A stretch of DNA of 64,000 nucleotides from Saururus chinensis (lineage: Eukaryota > Streptophyta > Magnoliopsida > Piperales > Saururaceae): positions 8,049,001-8,113,000 of the forward strand of contig CP141147.1 in assembly GCA_035235625.1 (NCBI GenBank), in the 5' to 3' direction. The translations under genes and the position numbers were made by a program. This document shows, piece by piece, positions 12,201 to 23,292 of the stretch. Every line of letters begins with the position of its first letter. Position 1 is the first letter of the stretch. The notes below the pieces were generated by a model that did not search any database, was not told where the DNA came from, and worked only from the letters and a program-made list of their open reading frames with translations.

Positions 12201-15200
12201 ATATGTTAATTACATTATTTTGTTGTGCAGTTTTTTTCTATTTACATCTAGAGTATATTTAATCAGCAGCCTAGAGTATTCATTTGTCAGTGACTCATTT
12301 TATTGTACCTACTATATGACTAAAACAATTCTATTGAGAAATTCTACTTAAATTTGTGTCATTTCCTCACTCAAAAATTGAATCTTAGAGGCTTTTTTAA
12401 TCTAAATAAATAGTCTTCATCTTAAAGCAAGACGACTCGGAGTGTGACATATGTAGAAATAGCTTTGAAAATAAGACATTTTATACTTATGAATGGTTCG
12501 GATGGAAATCCAGATTGACATTGAAGAAGCAAAAGGGCAAGAAATTTCGAAGCTGCAGTCAGCTTTGTGTGAAATGCAAGACCGGCTGGATGAAGCTCAT
12601 GCAGTAATTGTTCAAGAAAAGGAAGCGATGAAGTTGGCAATTGAACAAGCACCTCCTGTTATAAAAGAGGTTCCTGTTGTGGATACCAAGATGGTAGATT
12701 TACTTACTAGTCGGAATGAAGAACTAGAGGTTAGTACCCATTGATAGATCCTCCATATCATTTTCCTGTTGTTTAATTAATCAAGGCATGAGCATTAAAT
12801 GTCCAGACCCTATTTCAGATTAGTGAGTTCCAAATACCATTGTCTGAGCTGAGCTGCATTACAAGTCCTTTATACTTATACTTGATCATTTCTCGACGTC
12901 ATTTAATGACGCTTTTTGGCTAAATAATTGATTGGTTCTTGGCTTGACAAAAATTAGTTTTGAAAGATTGTCATACTGATGAACCAATAAATTTATTATT
13001 AAACCATGTCACCGCCAAGAAGCTTAAGCTGCCTAAGATATACATGCTATGTTGATAATGTTGGTCTACTTCATGATCATTGCTAGATCTACAATTAATT
13101 CACATTATGCTTTTTAAAGAGTTGATAATTGACACCTATAAAATTATTAAAGACAAACCACCCCAGATTTAATTTTTAGGAAAATTAGGAAAAATATTTC
13201 ATTGATGGTAGTCAACTGTCTACTTAAAATACAAGATTGTCAATTTAATATATATATATATATATATTTATATAATACAAGGATTATGCAAAAGAAAAAG
13301 AAATAAATAAAGATGAAATATTGCCCATGAAAAGCAGTTGATTGCAGCATTTTCATCTTTCGAAATCTCCTAACAGTTGTAGTCTTTATGTGCAAATATG
13401 TAGTTTGAACTAAATGATTGGAAACAGAAGGCTGGGGAATTTGAGAAAAGATATGTTGAGGTACATAAGCAGAATGAAACAAACATCAAAGAAGTAGAAC
13501 AAACCCAGTCAAAGTTGTTCGAGCTTCAAGAGATAATTGAGAGGTACCTTGAATTGCTAAATTTTTTTCTTATTTTCTTTTTGTTAATAGTTCATTAATT
13601 GTTTATGTATCCTCAACACCAGACTTGAAGTAAACTTGTCTAACATGGAGTCAGAAAATCAAGTTCTACGTCAGCAGGCATTAGTTGCATCAATGAATGA
13701 AGACCTTTCAGAGGAAGTGAAAGAGTTAGTATATGGATGCACTCATTTGTATAACTCACTAAAATTGTGATGCTTAGTTTTTGCCTATTTTTTTTTATAC
13801 TGTGTGTTCTACCTATGGGAAGAGTAAGTGTAAAACTCTATGCTTTCTTACTCATGTATAGATGAGATCTTAACATATTATTTTCTACAGACTCAAAAGC
13901 CAGATAGAGAAATTAGAATTGGAAAATGAATTGCTTTGTAGTCAAAATGCCAGCCTGTTACAAGAAGTTGCTACTCCTGAGAAGATGATGCTGTCCCAAC
14001 TAACTCTGGTATGGCATTTGAGAAGCCTTGTTTTTTAAGGTTTAAAAGTACCCAATCATAACTTCTGGACCTTGTGTGCTGTAGCAACAAGCTGAGAATG
14101 GCCATCAAGTACAAAAAGGGTTCAAATTTATAAATGTATGTACTGTGTTTTTGGTTTAAACGTTTTCTGAGTAAAGTAGAGTTAAATGTCATTAACCCTG
14201 GGATATTGTTGTGCAGAAGATGGAGGCTTCTCCACTTCCTTTAGTCAAACAAAAGTCTCTCACAGACAGACAACAAGTATGTGTCTAAATTTTTTATATA
14301 CATGGAAATCACTGTTGTAATTTACCAATTAATGTCTACACCTTTGCGTATTCTTACCCTCATATTAGTGTCATCTGATGTTAAAAAATGTCCTATATTT
14401 GATGAAACAGGAAAATCATGATGCACTTATCAGGTGTCTTGCTGAAGATAAACGATTTGTCAAGAATAGACCTGCAGCTGCTTGTATTGTCTATAAATCA
14501 CTTCTTCAGTGGAGATCTTTTGAAGCAGATAAGACAAACATTTTCGACCGAATTATTCACACAATCCGCTCATCTGTTGAGGAGGTATTGTTTCAAGACA
14601 ACTTTTGTTTCAGCTGTTGCCAAGACATCATACTGGGGATTCTAGTAATTAACTTACTGTCCAGCAGAATCAAAATAACATCCGCAGCCTTGCGTATTGG
14701 CTTTCAACAACTTCTACACTTTTATACCTTCTACAAACAACTCTCAAAGCAGGCAATGCATCAGGTCCTGCTACAAATCGTAGAACTCCAGTCGTCTCTT
14801 TATTTGGTAGAATGGCACAGGTAAGCTGTTTACTTCAGAGGCTATTACTTTCTAAATTATAATTGTCACCTCTTACATATTAACAGACAAATTACATTGG
14901 GAATAGGTGACTATTTGTGAAATATTATCATCTTGTTGCGGTGATTTGTTTTTAAAAACTTTAGTAGCTACACTATTCTTCTCTTAAAACTTGAAAGCAT
15001 TCCACTTCACACTAATAAAAAAATAGCAGATGTTATAGTATGACTTCAGTTTTGCTTGTCACTTATGGCAGTGATTATGCCATCTTCAGGGTTACCGTTC
15101 ATCTTCATCTGCAATTGTAATTTCAAGTGGGTACAGTGGGATGGTTGGCAAACCAGATCTTCAGTCGAGAGTGGAAGCCAAGTACCCAGCCCTCCTTTTC

Positions 15201-16974
15201 AAGCAGCACCTAACGGCTTATGTGGAGAAAATATATGGAATGATCAGAGACAGCTTGAAGAAAGAGATCGTACCCATATTGATCATGTGCATACAGGCAC
15301 CAAAAACTGCAAGGGCTAGATCGACAAGAGGATCATCTAAAAGTATTCATTCCAGTCTTGCTGCAAAACAGACGGCAGCTGCACAATGGCAAAGCATTGT
15401 GGAGCGTCTAGATAGCACTTTGAGCATACTGTGTGAGAATTATGTGAGTTAAAAGTTTTCCCTAAATAGCAGTATTTGCTAGCAACAACATAATGGAGGA
15501 TTCACAATCATAATCTGTATATTGTGCATCAGTATAAGTATAGACCTCAATATCATGTTGAACCCTTCCAAGTCAAGTTGCCCAAGTCAAAACTGAAACA
15601 ATACACAATTTGCAGTCAATTCTGCTTCTTACGTAGAAGAACAAGAATAAATAGAAAAATGAGTAGTTCTAGGCCACAAGAATTAGAGTTGAATACAAAG
15701 AAGTAAATTAACAAAATCAATTTCTTATGTTTTATGAGTGATCTTTGTAGGTTCCATCGATGATCATAAGGAAAACTTTCAGCCAAGTCTTTTCTTACAT
15801 TAATGTGCAGCTGTTTAACAGGTAGGCAGCTTTCTGATACATTTTCGCAATTCCTGCTGTCATTTACATCCAAGGAATTGAATTGACCCAAATACCCTTC
15901 AAATTTCAGCTTATTACTACGTCGTGAATGTTGCTCATTTAGCAATGCCGAATTTCTTAAAGCTGGTTTGCAGGAGCTCGAACAGTGGTGTTCTAAAACA
16001 ACAGAACAGGTAGTTCAATCTAACAGTCACATTGCAAGAAAAAGCATTATAAGATTTTCTGATTCTTCACATGGTTTTATTCTGACTTGTCACTGTGACT
16101 GCAGTTTGTAGGGACTTCATGGGGTGAACTCCAACATAGCAGACAAGCAGTCGGGTTCATGGTAAAAATTAGCTCCCGTCGGCATTTGCCATGTTATTGC
16201 CAGCTTACAAAACCAGGATCACAGTTAACAAATTTGGCCTTGTTCCATTTGTAGGTGCTACATCAGAAAGCTCAGAAATCCATGGACGAGTTAACGAAAG
16301 AACTTTGCCCAGTACGTTATATGAGAATAAATTCAAATTTAGGATTTCGTGGGCCATATATTTCTGGATAAACCTGTTTTTATACAACATCTACTACAAA
16401 CTAATACAGACCTCCTCAGGTGTTGAGCATTCCACAAATTTATCGCATTGGAACGATGTTCTGGGATGACAAGTATGGCACACATGGTTTGTCTCAAGAA
16501 GTAAGTATGCTCACTTTTCATAAAATTTGATCAGTATTGACACCAGTTGCACAGGACTCTACTGCTTGTCACTAATCTACCTTCTTCTGTTTAAACTTCT
16601 CATTTATTCTTTGTTCTTAAGCACAGTGAATAGTACAACTCAACTAAAGAAAGATTAACTTTTTACTCCTCAGGTTATCAGTAAAATGAGAGCTCTGATG
16701 ACAGATGATTCTATAAATACACCAAATAATTCTTTCTTGCTAGATGATGACTCCAGGTACCTGCCCATAAATCAATCTGATTCACAACTTCTGAACATTT
16801 TGTAACTTATCACTGACTGCAACAATTCTTATGAATATAACTTATGGCAGTATACCTTTCACTCTTGATGATATATCAAGGTGTGGGCTCGATATCAACC
16901 TCTCAGAAGTGGACCCTCCACCTCTACTCCGTCAGAATTCTGAGTTTCATTTCCTCATACAGCGCATGGAATAA
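6208..16974 (+). CDS. XI-F: Myosin class XI heavy chain, XI-F type (39 coding exons)
   Basis: This is an actin-based motor for organelle and vesicle movement. I assembled 39 exons, all with GT-AG introns and matching phases: 6208-6210, 6316-6444, 7235-7378, 7462-7607, 7687-7843, 7923-7981, 8069-8228, 8367-8516, 8603-8739, 8829-8975, 9167-9268, 9362-9419, 9496-9597, 9708-9745, 9918-10044, 10158-10328, 10423-10554, 10653-10759, 10989-11049, 11171-11348, 11459-11664, 11753-11872, 11970-12068, 12514-12729, 13404-13543, 13623-13724, 13891-14008, 14085-14135, 14217-14276, 14411-14584, 14668-14820, 15090-15443, 15751-15821, 15910-16009, 16105-16161, 16255-16311, 16420-16500, 16674-16756, 16851-16974. 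The total is 4674 nt, 1557 aa, normal for plant myosin XI. It has an N-terminal SH3-like part (GSHVWVEDP), P-loop GESGAGKT (156-163), switch I NNNSSRFG (209-216), switch II DIYGFE (434-439), IQ motifs about 735-875, coiled coil about 880-1100, and a C-terminal globular (dilute) cargo domain ending in [14 protein letters not shown]. The XI-F assignment rests on [25 protein letters not shown] and [17 protein letters not shown]. Least certain are the ends of exons 25 and 28 and the one-codon first exon. Confidence 0.93.
8229..8366 (+). other. Myosin intron 7, in-frame and stop-free (138 nt)
   Basis: The intron between CAAPPE and [10 protein letters not shown] has GT...AG borders, is a multiple of three and contains no stop in the myosin frame, so exon 7, intron and exon 8 form one open frame (8085-8525). 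Retention would insert 46 residues into the motor head. The intron position fits the family alignment, where no insertion is expected, so I treat it as an intron. Confidence 0.75.
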
Positions 16975-17602
16975 GATTCTTTTCTAATATCAATTCTTTT
17001 GTGTTTATAGAAAGAAAAAGAAAATTATGTAATATTCTTGTCTTTCTTCCCTATTTTTGAGGTGAGTGAGGGACGTTTGATACATTTGCCTGTTTTTTTA
17101 TGACCTTATTTTGTTTTGGCTGGGGGTGCAGTCGAAGTACTTGGATAAGTGAGTATGCTGCATGAAGTTTTTGGACTGTGTTGTTGAAAATCAATTTTCT
17201 TTATATTTTTTTTGCATTTTTTCTTCTATTGGGTAGGGTGGGGTGTTAATACATGCATTTTTTCTATTTGTGGACATAAAATTTGGGAAAAGATTGTTGT
17301 ATTTTTGCTTTGCATTTACTTATAAGCTTTTTGGCTGTAAACAAAAAGAACATTACATTTCCTTATCAAACTTGAGCCAGTTCTACCATGCATTGACCTG
17401 ACAAGAAATCTATTGTTGCCCCAGGATACAAACTTTTTACATGTCAAATGTTTCCCCAACTGGAAGTTAAACCACACAGATTGCATAAGAAAACAATCCA
17501 ATTGTTGACAGCAAGTGAGCTTTTGCTAACCTACTTATAATCATCACTACCTGATCATAAACATGTATGTCTATGATTCATTAATCATGCTTGAAACTGT
17601 AC
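16975..17602. other. Convergent intergenic region: 3' ends of myosin (+) and RLP1 (-)
   Basis: About 630 bases lie between the two stop codons. The sequence is T-rich on the myosin side (TTTATATTTTTTTTGC near 17200) and presumably holds both 3' UTRs and polyadenylation sites. No clear AATAAA-type signal stands out and no other gene is seen. Confidence 0.6.
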
Positions 17603-20065
17603 TCATGACCGATGGCAAGGATCCTTTCTTTGTGACCTTTTTGCTGCTGGACCGATAAAGCCTGTAAAGTATATGATCATCATTGCTGATGGGAGACCAA
17701 TTGCGTATCCAAACCCCGCAGCCCCCCATGAGAACCACGGTACATCTTCACTTTTCTTCTCTGATTCTTTGGGAGTAAAGTTCTCATTGCAAGGCACCTG
17801 AATTTGCACCCCACACAATCCATTGTTGTTTACAAAATCATCAGGATCAATCATCAGATCCATCTGACCACCAGTTGGTATCTTTCCGATGAGCTCATTG
17901 TTTCTCAAATCCAGTGTACTCAGCTGATAAAGTTCAGCAAATGACACGGGTATCTCACCGGACAACTTGTTGTATGACAAGTCTATGCTTTCAATATTCT
18001 CCAGGCCACCAAAACTCTGTGGAATTTTTCCAGAGAGATTGTTGTATGACAAGTTTAACATCTTTAGGCCTTTCAATCCTCCCAAGGTTGCAGGAATTGT
18101 GCCTGAGATTTGGTTATTTGAGAGATCCAACAATGAGTAAATGTCAATGTTAGTCTTTTTCAGGGGACGCACTACCCCCTTCCAATTGACCATCAGATCT
18201 TGTAATTCAGTTGAGAAAGTGAAAACATTCAACAGTGACGAGAATGTCTTTGGTGTTTGGATCATGCCCATGAGATCCCCAATTTCTTGTGAAATTTTTC
18301 CCACAAGTTTGTTGCCTGAAAGGTCAAGAATCTGCAGATTCGAGAGGTTGTATATGGTGTTTGGGATAGGTCCATACAGAGAATTATTCCTTAACGTCAA
18401 CACCTTAAGGGTCGCAATCTGGCCAATGGATTCCGGCAATATTCCGCTGATCTCATTACTCTGGAGATCAAGCTGTTCTAGGAAGCTCAAGTTAGCTATA
18501 ATCTCTGGGAAATTGCCAGAAAACCGGTTGTGGCCCAAAGCAAGAACCTTCATTTGTTGCCCAAAGCTTGTCGGGACCTCACCATCAAATTGATTGTGTG
18601 ACAAATCAACATAAGCAAGATATGACAAGATTGGATCAAAATGAGGAAACTTGTCCCCCGAGAAGTTGTTCTCTGACACATCCAGCATCAGAAGGCGCCG
18701 GATTTTTGACATCGAAAGGGGAAGTGGACCTGAGAAGTTGTTCCCACTCAACATGAGGATCATGATGTTGCTCGCATTGCCAATATTATCAGGCAGCTGG
18801 CCAGAGAATTTGTTCCTTGAGAGATCAAGGAGTGAGAGACTCTGAGATATAAAGAGGCTAGGAGGCAGTGCTCCTGTAAGCTGGTTATCAGCCAGGACTA
18901 TACTTCCTGAATCCAACTTTGTGAACCACTGAGGGAGTGGTCCTTCAAGTTTGTTCTCACTCAAATCCAAGAAATCCAATTTCTTTTGGTTTGAGATCCA
19001 TTTGGGGATTTCTCCCACAAGGCCGCAAGATCGCAAAGACAGTTGGGACAAGAGGCAATTGGGAGTCAAGCTTACCTTGTTGTACCAAGTGAGATTGTTT
19101 CCTCCAAGGTTAAGAATCTTCAGCCCTTCAATTTCAAACAGCCATGTCGGGATCTCACCTGAGAGTGAATTATCGTCAAGACGAAGAATATCCAGTCGGC
19201 ACATTTCTCTTATTGAAGCTGGAATAGCTCCAACCAGATTGTTCCTGCTGAGGGACAAAGTTGACACATTTGACAGGTTTCCAATATCAGTTGGAACTTT
19301 ACCCACCAAATGGTTGTCGCTAAAATCCAGTGTTCTCAACCTTTTTAGCTTCAAAATTGACACGGGAATAGGACCTGTTAATCGATTTTGTCTGAGAATC
19401 AGACTCTCCAACTTGGTGAGATTTCCAATCTCCACTGGTATGAGGCCAGTGAGAGAATTCCCATCCATGTTCAAATATTTCAAATTCCAAAGGAGACCCA
19501 CCTCTTGGCTCAGATTTCCTTCAAGTAAATTACCTCTCAAATCAAGAAACTGAAGATTGCTGAGGTGAAACAGCTGAGGGGGAATTTCCCCAGCAAAGGC
19601 ATTGGAGCTCATGTCCAGATAAACCATATGGGTCCAATTGGCAAAACCCGCCAGTGGGATTTCACCTTGGAGTGAATTGGATGATATGTCCAGCCTGGCC
19701 AAGGTCTTTATACGGAAAAGTGGTAGCAAGACAGCGGAATTGGCAGAACTGGGTGCAGGTAAGGGAACAACAAAGGAGAGATCAAGGCCAACAACCGGCT
19801 GCAAACCTGCGCCAGCCCTGCAGGTCACCTGATCCCACCGACAACAGTCCGACGTCAAATTCCATGGATCAAGGCTGAGAAATTGGGAACTGGCGTCCTG
19901 GTTTGGCACTGAGGGTTTGTTGGAAGGTTCTCCAGTGAGTAAGGATTTGAAGTGGAGCAGGGCTTGCTTGTGATCTTGGAGGCAGGAGAAGGAAGGGTTG
20001 AAGGAGAGTGAAGATAGGAAGAGAATGAAGAGATATCCAACTCCAAGGGACTCTGGATTAGCCAT
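17603..20065 (-). CDS. LRR receptor-like protein (RLP46-like), RLP gene 1
   Basis: Single-exon gene of 820 aa for a plasma-membrane receptor without a kinase domain. The order is signal peptide (about 1-27, hydrophobic core YLFILFLSSL), LRRNT cap with Cys28 and the C74-C75...C82 group (CCRWDQVTC), more than twenty plant-type LRRs (LxGxIP), a non-LRR island at about 600-638, further LRRs from 639 (DIYSLLDLSNNQISGTIP), the RLP-typical GLCG box at about 749, a Glu/Lys/Asp-rich segment, one membrane span at about 780-805, and a short basic tail. A GxxxG step (GYAIG) opens the span; in this family such motifs mediate pairing with the adaptor kinase SOBIR1 (established for RLPs, inferred here). The C-terminal island and GLCG-VQIQVPC region look most like Arabidopsis RLP46. 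It lies tail-to-tail with the myosin gene. The role is probably in defence or development; the ligand is unknown. RLP gene 2 at 37658 is its diverged relative. Confidence 0.92.
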   Translation of the reverse strand: MANPESLGVGYLFILFLSSLSFNPSFSCLQDHKQALLHFKSLLTGEPSNKPSVPNQDASSQFLSLDPWNLTSDCCRWDQVTCRAGAGLQPVVGLDLSFVVPLPAPSSANSAVLLPLFRIKTLARLDISSNSLQGEIPLAGFANWTHMVYLDMSSNAFAGEIPPQLFHLSNLQFLDLRGNLLEGNLSQEVGLLWNLKYLNMDGNSLTGLIPVEIGNLTKLESLILRQNRLTGPIPVSILKLKRLRTLDFSDNHLVGKVPTDIGNLSNVSTLSLSRNNLVGAIPASIREMCRLDILRLDDNSLSGEIPTWLFEIEGLKILNLGGNNLTWYNKVSLTPNCLLSQLSLRSCGLVGEIPKWISNQKKLDFLDLSENKLEGPLPQWFTKLDSGSIVLADNQLTGALPPSLFISQSLSLLDLSRNKFSGQLPDNIGNASNIMILMLSGNNFSGPLPLSMSKIRRLLMLDVSENNFSGDKFPHFDPILSYLAYVDLSHNQFDGEVPTSFGQQMKVLALGHNRFSGNFPEIIANLSFLEQLDLQSNEISGILPESIGQIATLKVLTLRNNSLYGPIPNTIYNLSNLQILDLSGNKLVGKISQEIGDLMGMIQTPKTFSSLLNVFTFSTELQDLMVNWKGVVRPLKKTNIDIYSLLDLSNNQISGTIPATLGGLKGLKMLNLSYNNLSGKIPQSFGGLENIESIDLSYNKLSGEIPVSFAELYQLSTLDLRNNELIGKIPTGGQMDLMIDPDDFVNNNGLCGVQIQVPCNENFTPKESEKKSEDVPWFSWGAAGFGYAIGLPSAMMIIYFTGFIGPAAKRSQRKDPCHRS

Positions 20066-20290
20066 GGACTCTCTAGTGTTACTTCTTGGATCAGACTGCA
20101 GGGGAATTCTTTATAAGGACAATAAAGAAGCTGAATCAATGGGTCAATTGGCAAACTTTCAAAGGACTAGTGCTGAGGTTTGAAATTTGGCGCTAAAGGA
20201 GAAAGGGATGTTGGTGGCCTTTTGTTTTTTCTTTGGCACTAGATTGGTAGAATATGTAGTTGGGTTAGGTGGGCTGTTGACTTGTCACTA
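20066..20290 (-). promoter_or_regulatory. RLP1 promoter with TATA box and W-box-like sites
   Basis: On the minus strand CCTTATAAAG (20109-20118) is a good TATA box about 45 nt upstream of the ATG, implying a very short leader. TTGACC (complement of 20141-20146) and TTGAC near 20278 match the WRKY W-box core, which would suit a defence-type receptor gene; this regulatory reading is inference. The same promoter, including the TATA box, recurs at 23293-23560 without a gene. Confidence 0.55.
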
Positions 20291-20707
20291 GAGGCTTTAC
20301 TGGTAGTCCAGTTTTGGTGACTTAAGGCACAAATTGCCCAGATCAGGGTCGTTTCCACTCTGCCTCTCGCTGATGCCAGTCTTGCTCCTATAATGTCTGT
20401 GTAGGCCCCATGTATTGAGCCGTGCCCACACTCTCGGGCCTCGTAGGCTCCATCATTGCCACGAAGTGGAGGGCACGTATCTTTTTCATCGCCCTTGTTC
20501 CATAAAAATTATTGGGTATTATGAGAGTATTACAAATTATCAATTTTAAAAATTGAAGGCACACTGCTAACGCAAATGGGAAAAATTTCCAACTTAAGCT
20601 AACATGAGCTATCTATTATTTCCATATTGATTCTTAAGATTGACAATACATACAACGTACGAGCAACTCCCAAAGGGTACTCGGAGTAAGTAATGTGCCG
20701 ATATTAA
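20082..20707. repeat. Segment A: 5' flank of RLP1, first copy of a tandem duplication
   Basis: It matches 23293-24063 over its whole length. Shared landmarks include TTCTTTATAAGGACAATAAA, CTTTGGCACTAGATTGGTAG, TTGGGTTAGGTGGGCT, GTGTAGGCCCCATG and AACATGAGCTATCTATTAT. This copy adjoins the RLP1 start codon. At its far end it is interrupted by the 2.2-kb MULE; the second copy is uninterrupted there. The reverse holds for the MITE at 23762. Confidence 0.85.
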
Positions 20708-20717
20708 AAAATAGAAA

Positions 20718-22947
20718 GAATTTTTTCCATATTACCTGGCCCAAGATATAAATATTTTATATTTATTAGATTTTAACACTTAATCCTATGTGACCTGGTT
20801 TAGAACAAATATACCCTTAGGTTATAAATAAACTCATACCCAAGTTCTTATCTCATTAATGAATAATGAAAAGGGGTCGGGACGTCGTTCTAGTGGGGAG
20901 GTGTTATCAGTTGCAAATTACCGACAATAGCTCACCAAAGGCAGATCACCAGTGGCAACTTATAGATAGGTGGCCTAAGGTGGTAAAACCCTCATTTTTC
21001 ATTTTCCCTCTATGGAAGCTTTCCTAGTAAAACAAATTGTCATTTCTCAGCACCTGTGATCCATCCTCTGGCATAATGGACAAAGTGACTCATAATATGA
21101 TGTGGCTCATATTGTATCAATGATAACACAATTTGTCAATAATACATTTTATTGATTATATGATGTGTCATATTGTGTTAACGATAACACGGTGCGTTCT
21201 TTGTGCTAGCGACCCATAATATAATTTGGTTAATATTACATATATGATAGCATTACATGATAACAATACGTGTTATTGATAATATAATATACTCCATATC
21301 GCATATACAATAACACGATATTCACTATATCATGTTAACGATAACACGATATGTGTTCTTTGAGCTAACAATTTATAATATGATATCCTCCATATTGCAT
21401 ATAAAATAACACGATAACACGATTTGTGTTATTTGAGCTGACAACTCATAATAAGATATCCTCTATATCGCATATGCAATAACACGATATTCGCCATATA
21501 ATGTTAACGATAAATGATATGTGTTCTTTGAGCTTACAACCTATAATACGATATCCTTCATATCGCATTTATGATAACATGATATTCACCATATCGTGTT
21601 AACAATAACACGATGTGTTCTTTGAGCCAACAACCCATAATATGATATCCTCCATATTGCATATACAAGAACACGATATTCATCATATCGTATTAACGAT
21701 AACACGATATGTGTTCTTTAGCCAATGACCCATAATACGATATGCTTCATATCGCATATACGATAACACAATATATTTGCCATGTAGTGTTAACGATAAT
21801 ACGATACGTGTGCTCTTTGAACCAATGACCCATAATACAATATGCTCCATATCGCATATATGATAACACAACATGTCAACAATATGTGTTATTGATAATA
21901 GGATTTGCAACATATCGCATATATGATAACACTATATTCACCATATCGTATTAACGATAACATGATATATGTTTATTGAGCCGATAACTCATAATACAAT
22001 ATGCACCATATCACATATATGATTACACTATATTCACCATATCGTATTAATAATAACATGATATATGTTCATTGAGCCGATAACCCATAATACAATATGC
22101 ACCATATCGCATATATAATAACACGATATTCACCATATAGTGTTAACGATAACATGATATTGTGTTCTTTGAGCCAGCGACCCATAATATGATATGCTTC
22201 ATATCACATATACGATAACCCGACATGCCAACTATATGTGTTATTGATAATACAATATGCTCTCTGTCGTATATATGATAACACGATGTGCGTTCTTTGT
22301 ATGTATTTGAAAACACAGCATTTATAACATTTGCCAATACGTGTTATTGATACAAGTGTTTATCAAGGCGGGGATGAAAGACACTAAGATTGTGACATGC
22401 TTACAAAAGATGTTCTACACAATAACTTGCATACAAAAACCATACTAGAGTCCCTCTTTCTCTTTATATAGTAGGGTAGGAGGCCACAATGGCTATTCTT
22501 TAGTGTCCTTCCTTAGAATCCACATCTCTCTCCATTTTTATATAGCCTTATTCTCCCTCGATAATCCCCCATTATTCCTTTTTGGAGGTGTCATCCCGAT
22601 CTCCTTTGTAGAGATATGTAGTTTAAGTGGTTAGAAATTTTTTGACAAAAATTAGAGATGTGATCACTGATGAAGTGAGGGAAGCCAACCATCACTAGAC
22701 AGAAATTGGAATTTGCTATTGATGGGAATCATTAGGCGAAAATTGCAAATCGCCACTGAGCTCCGATTGCCTCTTTGCTTGTGAATCGTAGCGATTGGTT
22801 TGCACGATTTTAAAAATTAACCCTTGATATAGGGGTATTTTGGTCTAATTTTTTTAAAACATCATGTATACCCAAGTTCTATAGAATGTTTTTAACAAAA
22901 CTAGGAAATGTGGAATATTTTCATGGCCAAGTAATATGAAAAATCTC
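20718..22947. mobile_element. Non-autonomous Mutator-like element with internal tandem array
   Basis: Left terminus GAATTTTTTCCATATTACC and the complement of the right terminus (GAGATTTTTCATATTACTT) are TIRs related to each other and to the TIRs of the 15.5-kb MULE at 41931-57445. Both arms continue into a shared AAAATACCC/TACCCTTAGG block. Flanks AAATAGAAA (20709-20717) and AAATAAATG (22948-22956) are a decayed 9-bp target duplication. The paralogous segment near 24050-24075 runs across this point without the element, which is an independent empty-site proof. It encodes nothing recognisable. Most of its length is the array listed next; 20830-21060 and 22340-22830 are unique, non-coding DNA. 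Confidence 0.85.
21180..22300. repeat. ~97-bp tandem array carrying inverted TATCGTGTTA motifs
   Basis: The phrase CCCATAATAnGATATnC returns near 21540, 21636, 21729, 21829, 21987, 22085 and 22183, giving a unit of about 95-100 bp and roughly eleven degenerate copies. Each unit holds CATATCGCATATA, then TATCGTGTTA facing TAACACGATA a few bases apart (for example 21592-21614), then GTGTTCTTTGAGCC. The inverted motif pair can form a small palindrome. The same word is scattered through the non-coding parts of the large MULE, so the array is a property of this transposon family and not a centromeric satellite. Confidence 0.85.
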
Positions 22948-22956
22948 AAATAAATG

Positions 22957-23080
22957 GCATGGTTTTTTTATACAGAATGATAAAATGAGACCCACACATT
23001 ATTCTTGAGGCCCTATTTGTAGTCCTTGGACTAATGGTGCAAATTGCTAGATCATAAGTTGGGTAATTCCAGTCAACCAT
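22957..23080. repeat. Segment B, first copy (continues tandem duplication after MULE)
   Basis: It starts GCATGGTTTTTTTATACAG and includes ATTCTTGAGGCCCTATTTGT and CATAAGTTGGGTAATTC. The second copy lies at about 24073-24270, which has an extra ~50 bases between AAAATGAGACC and CCACACATTATTC. Together with segment A it defines the duplicated unit A-B. Confidence 0.75.
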
Positions 23081-23290
23081 TAATAGAAGGACAAATCAAG
23101 TATTCCCTTGTGCCCAAACTTGAAACACAAGAGTAGAAACAAGGATCTAGGGCTTTCTAACATGGGTAAAATAAGAAACTTTGGAGAGTAGAAAACATGG
23201 AATTAAATGCAAGCAAGTAAAACATGGGATTCAAGGTAAAAACATAAAAAATCTTGAAGTAGACTTGCTTGGCTTACCTTGGATGAAGTT
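23081..23290. repeat. Dispersed repeat, copy 1 (partner 27186-27415)
   Basis: It shares AACACAAGAGTAGAAACAA, GGATCTAGGGCTTTCTA, AACTTTGGAGAGTAGAA, TGCAAGCAAGTAA and GACTTGCTTGGCTTACCTT in the same order with 27186-27415. It sits between the two A-B units. No coding capacity is apparent. Confidence 0.75.
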
Positions 23291-23292
23291 AG

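Noticed and set aside
13404-13427. Starting myosin exon 25 at 13428 after GAAACAG
   Set aside because: The upstream acceptor at 13403 adds eight coiled-coil residues (FELNDWKQ) in phase and gives a better family match.
18951-19553. 200-codon frame antisense to RLP gene 1 (and 39246-39839 antisense to RLP gene 2)
   Set aside because: Mirror frames caused by the repetitive codon pattern of LRRs; they show Ser/Arg/Phe-rich sequence with no domain.
21180-22300. Centromeric or subtelomeric satellite
   Set aside because: The array lies wholly between MULE TIRs, is absent from the duplicated empty site and shares its word with the large MULE.
21180-22300. CRISPR array
   Set aside because: Plant nuclear context; the units are degenerate tandem repeats without unique spacers or cas genes.
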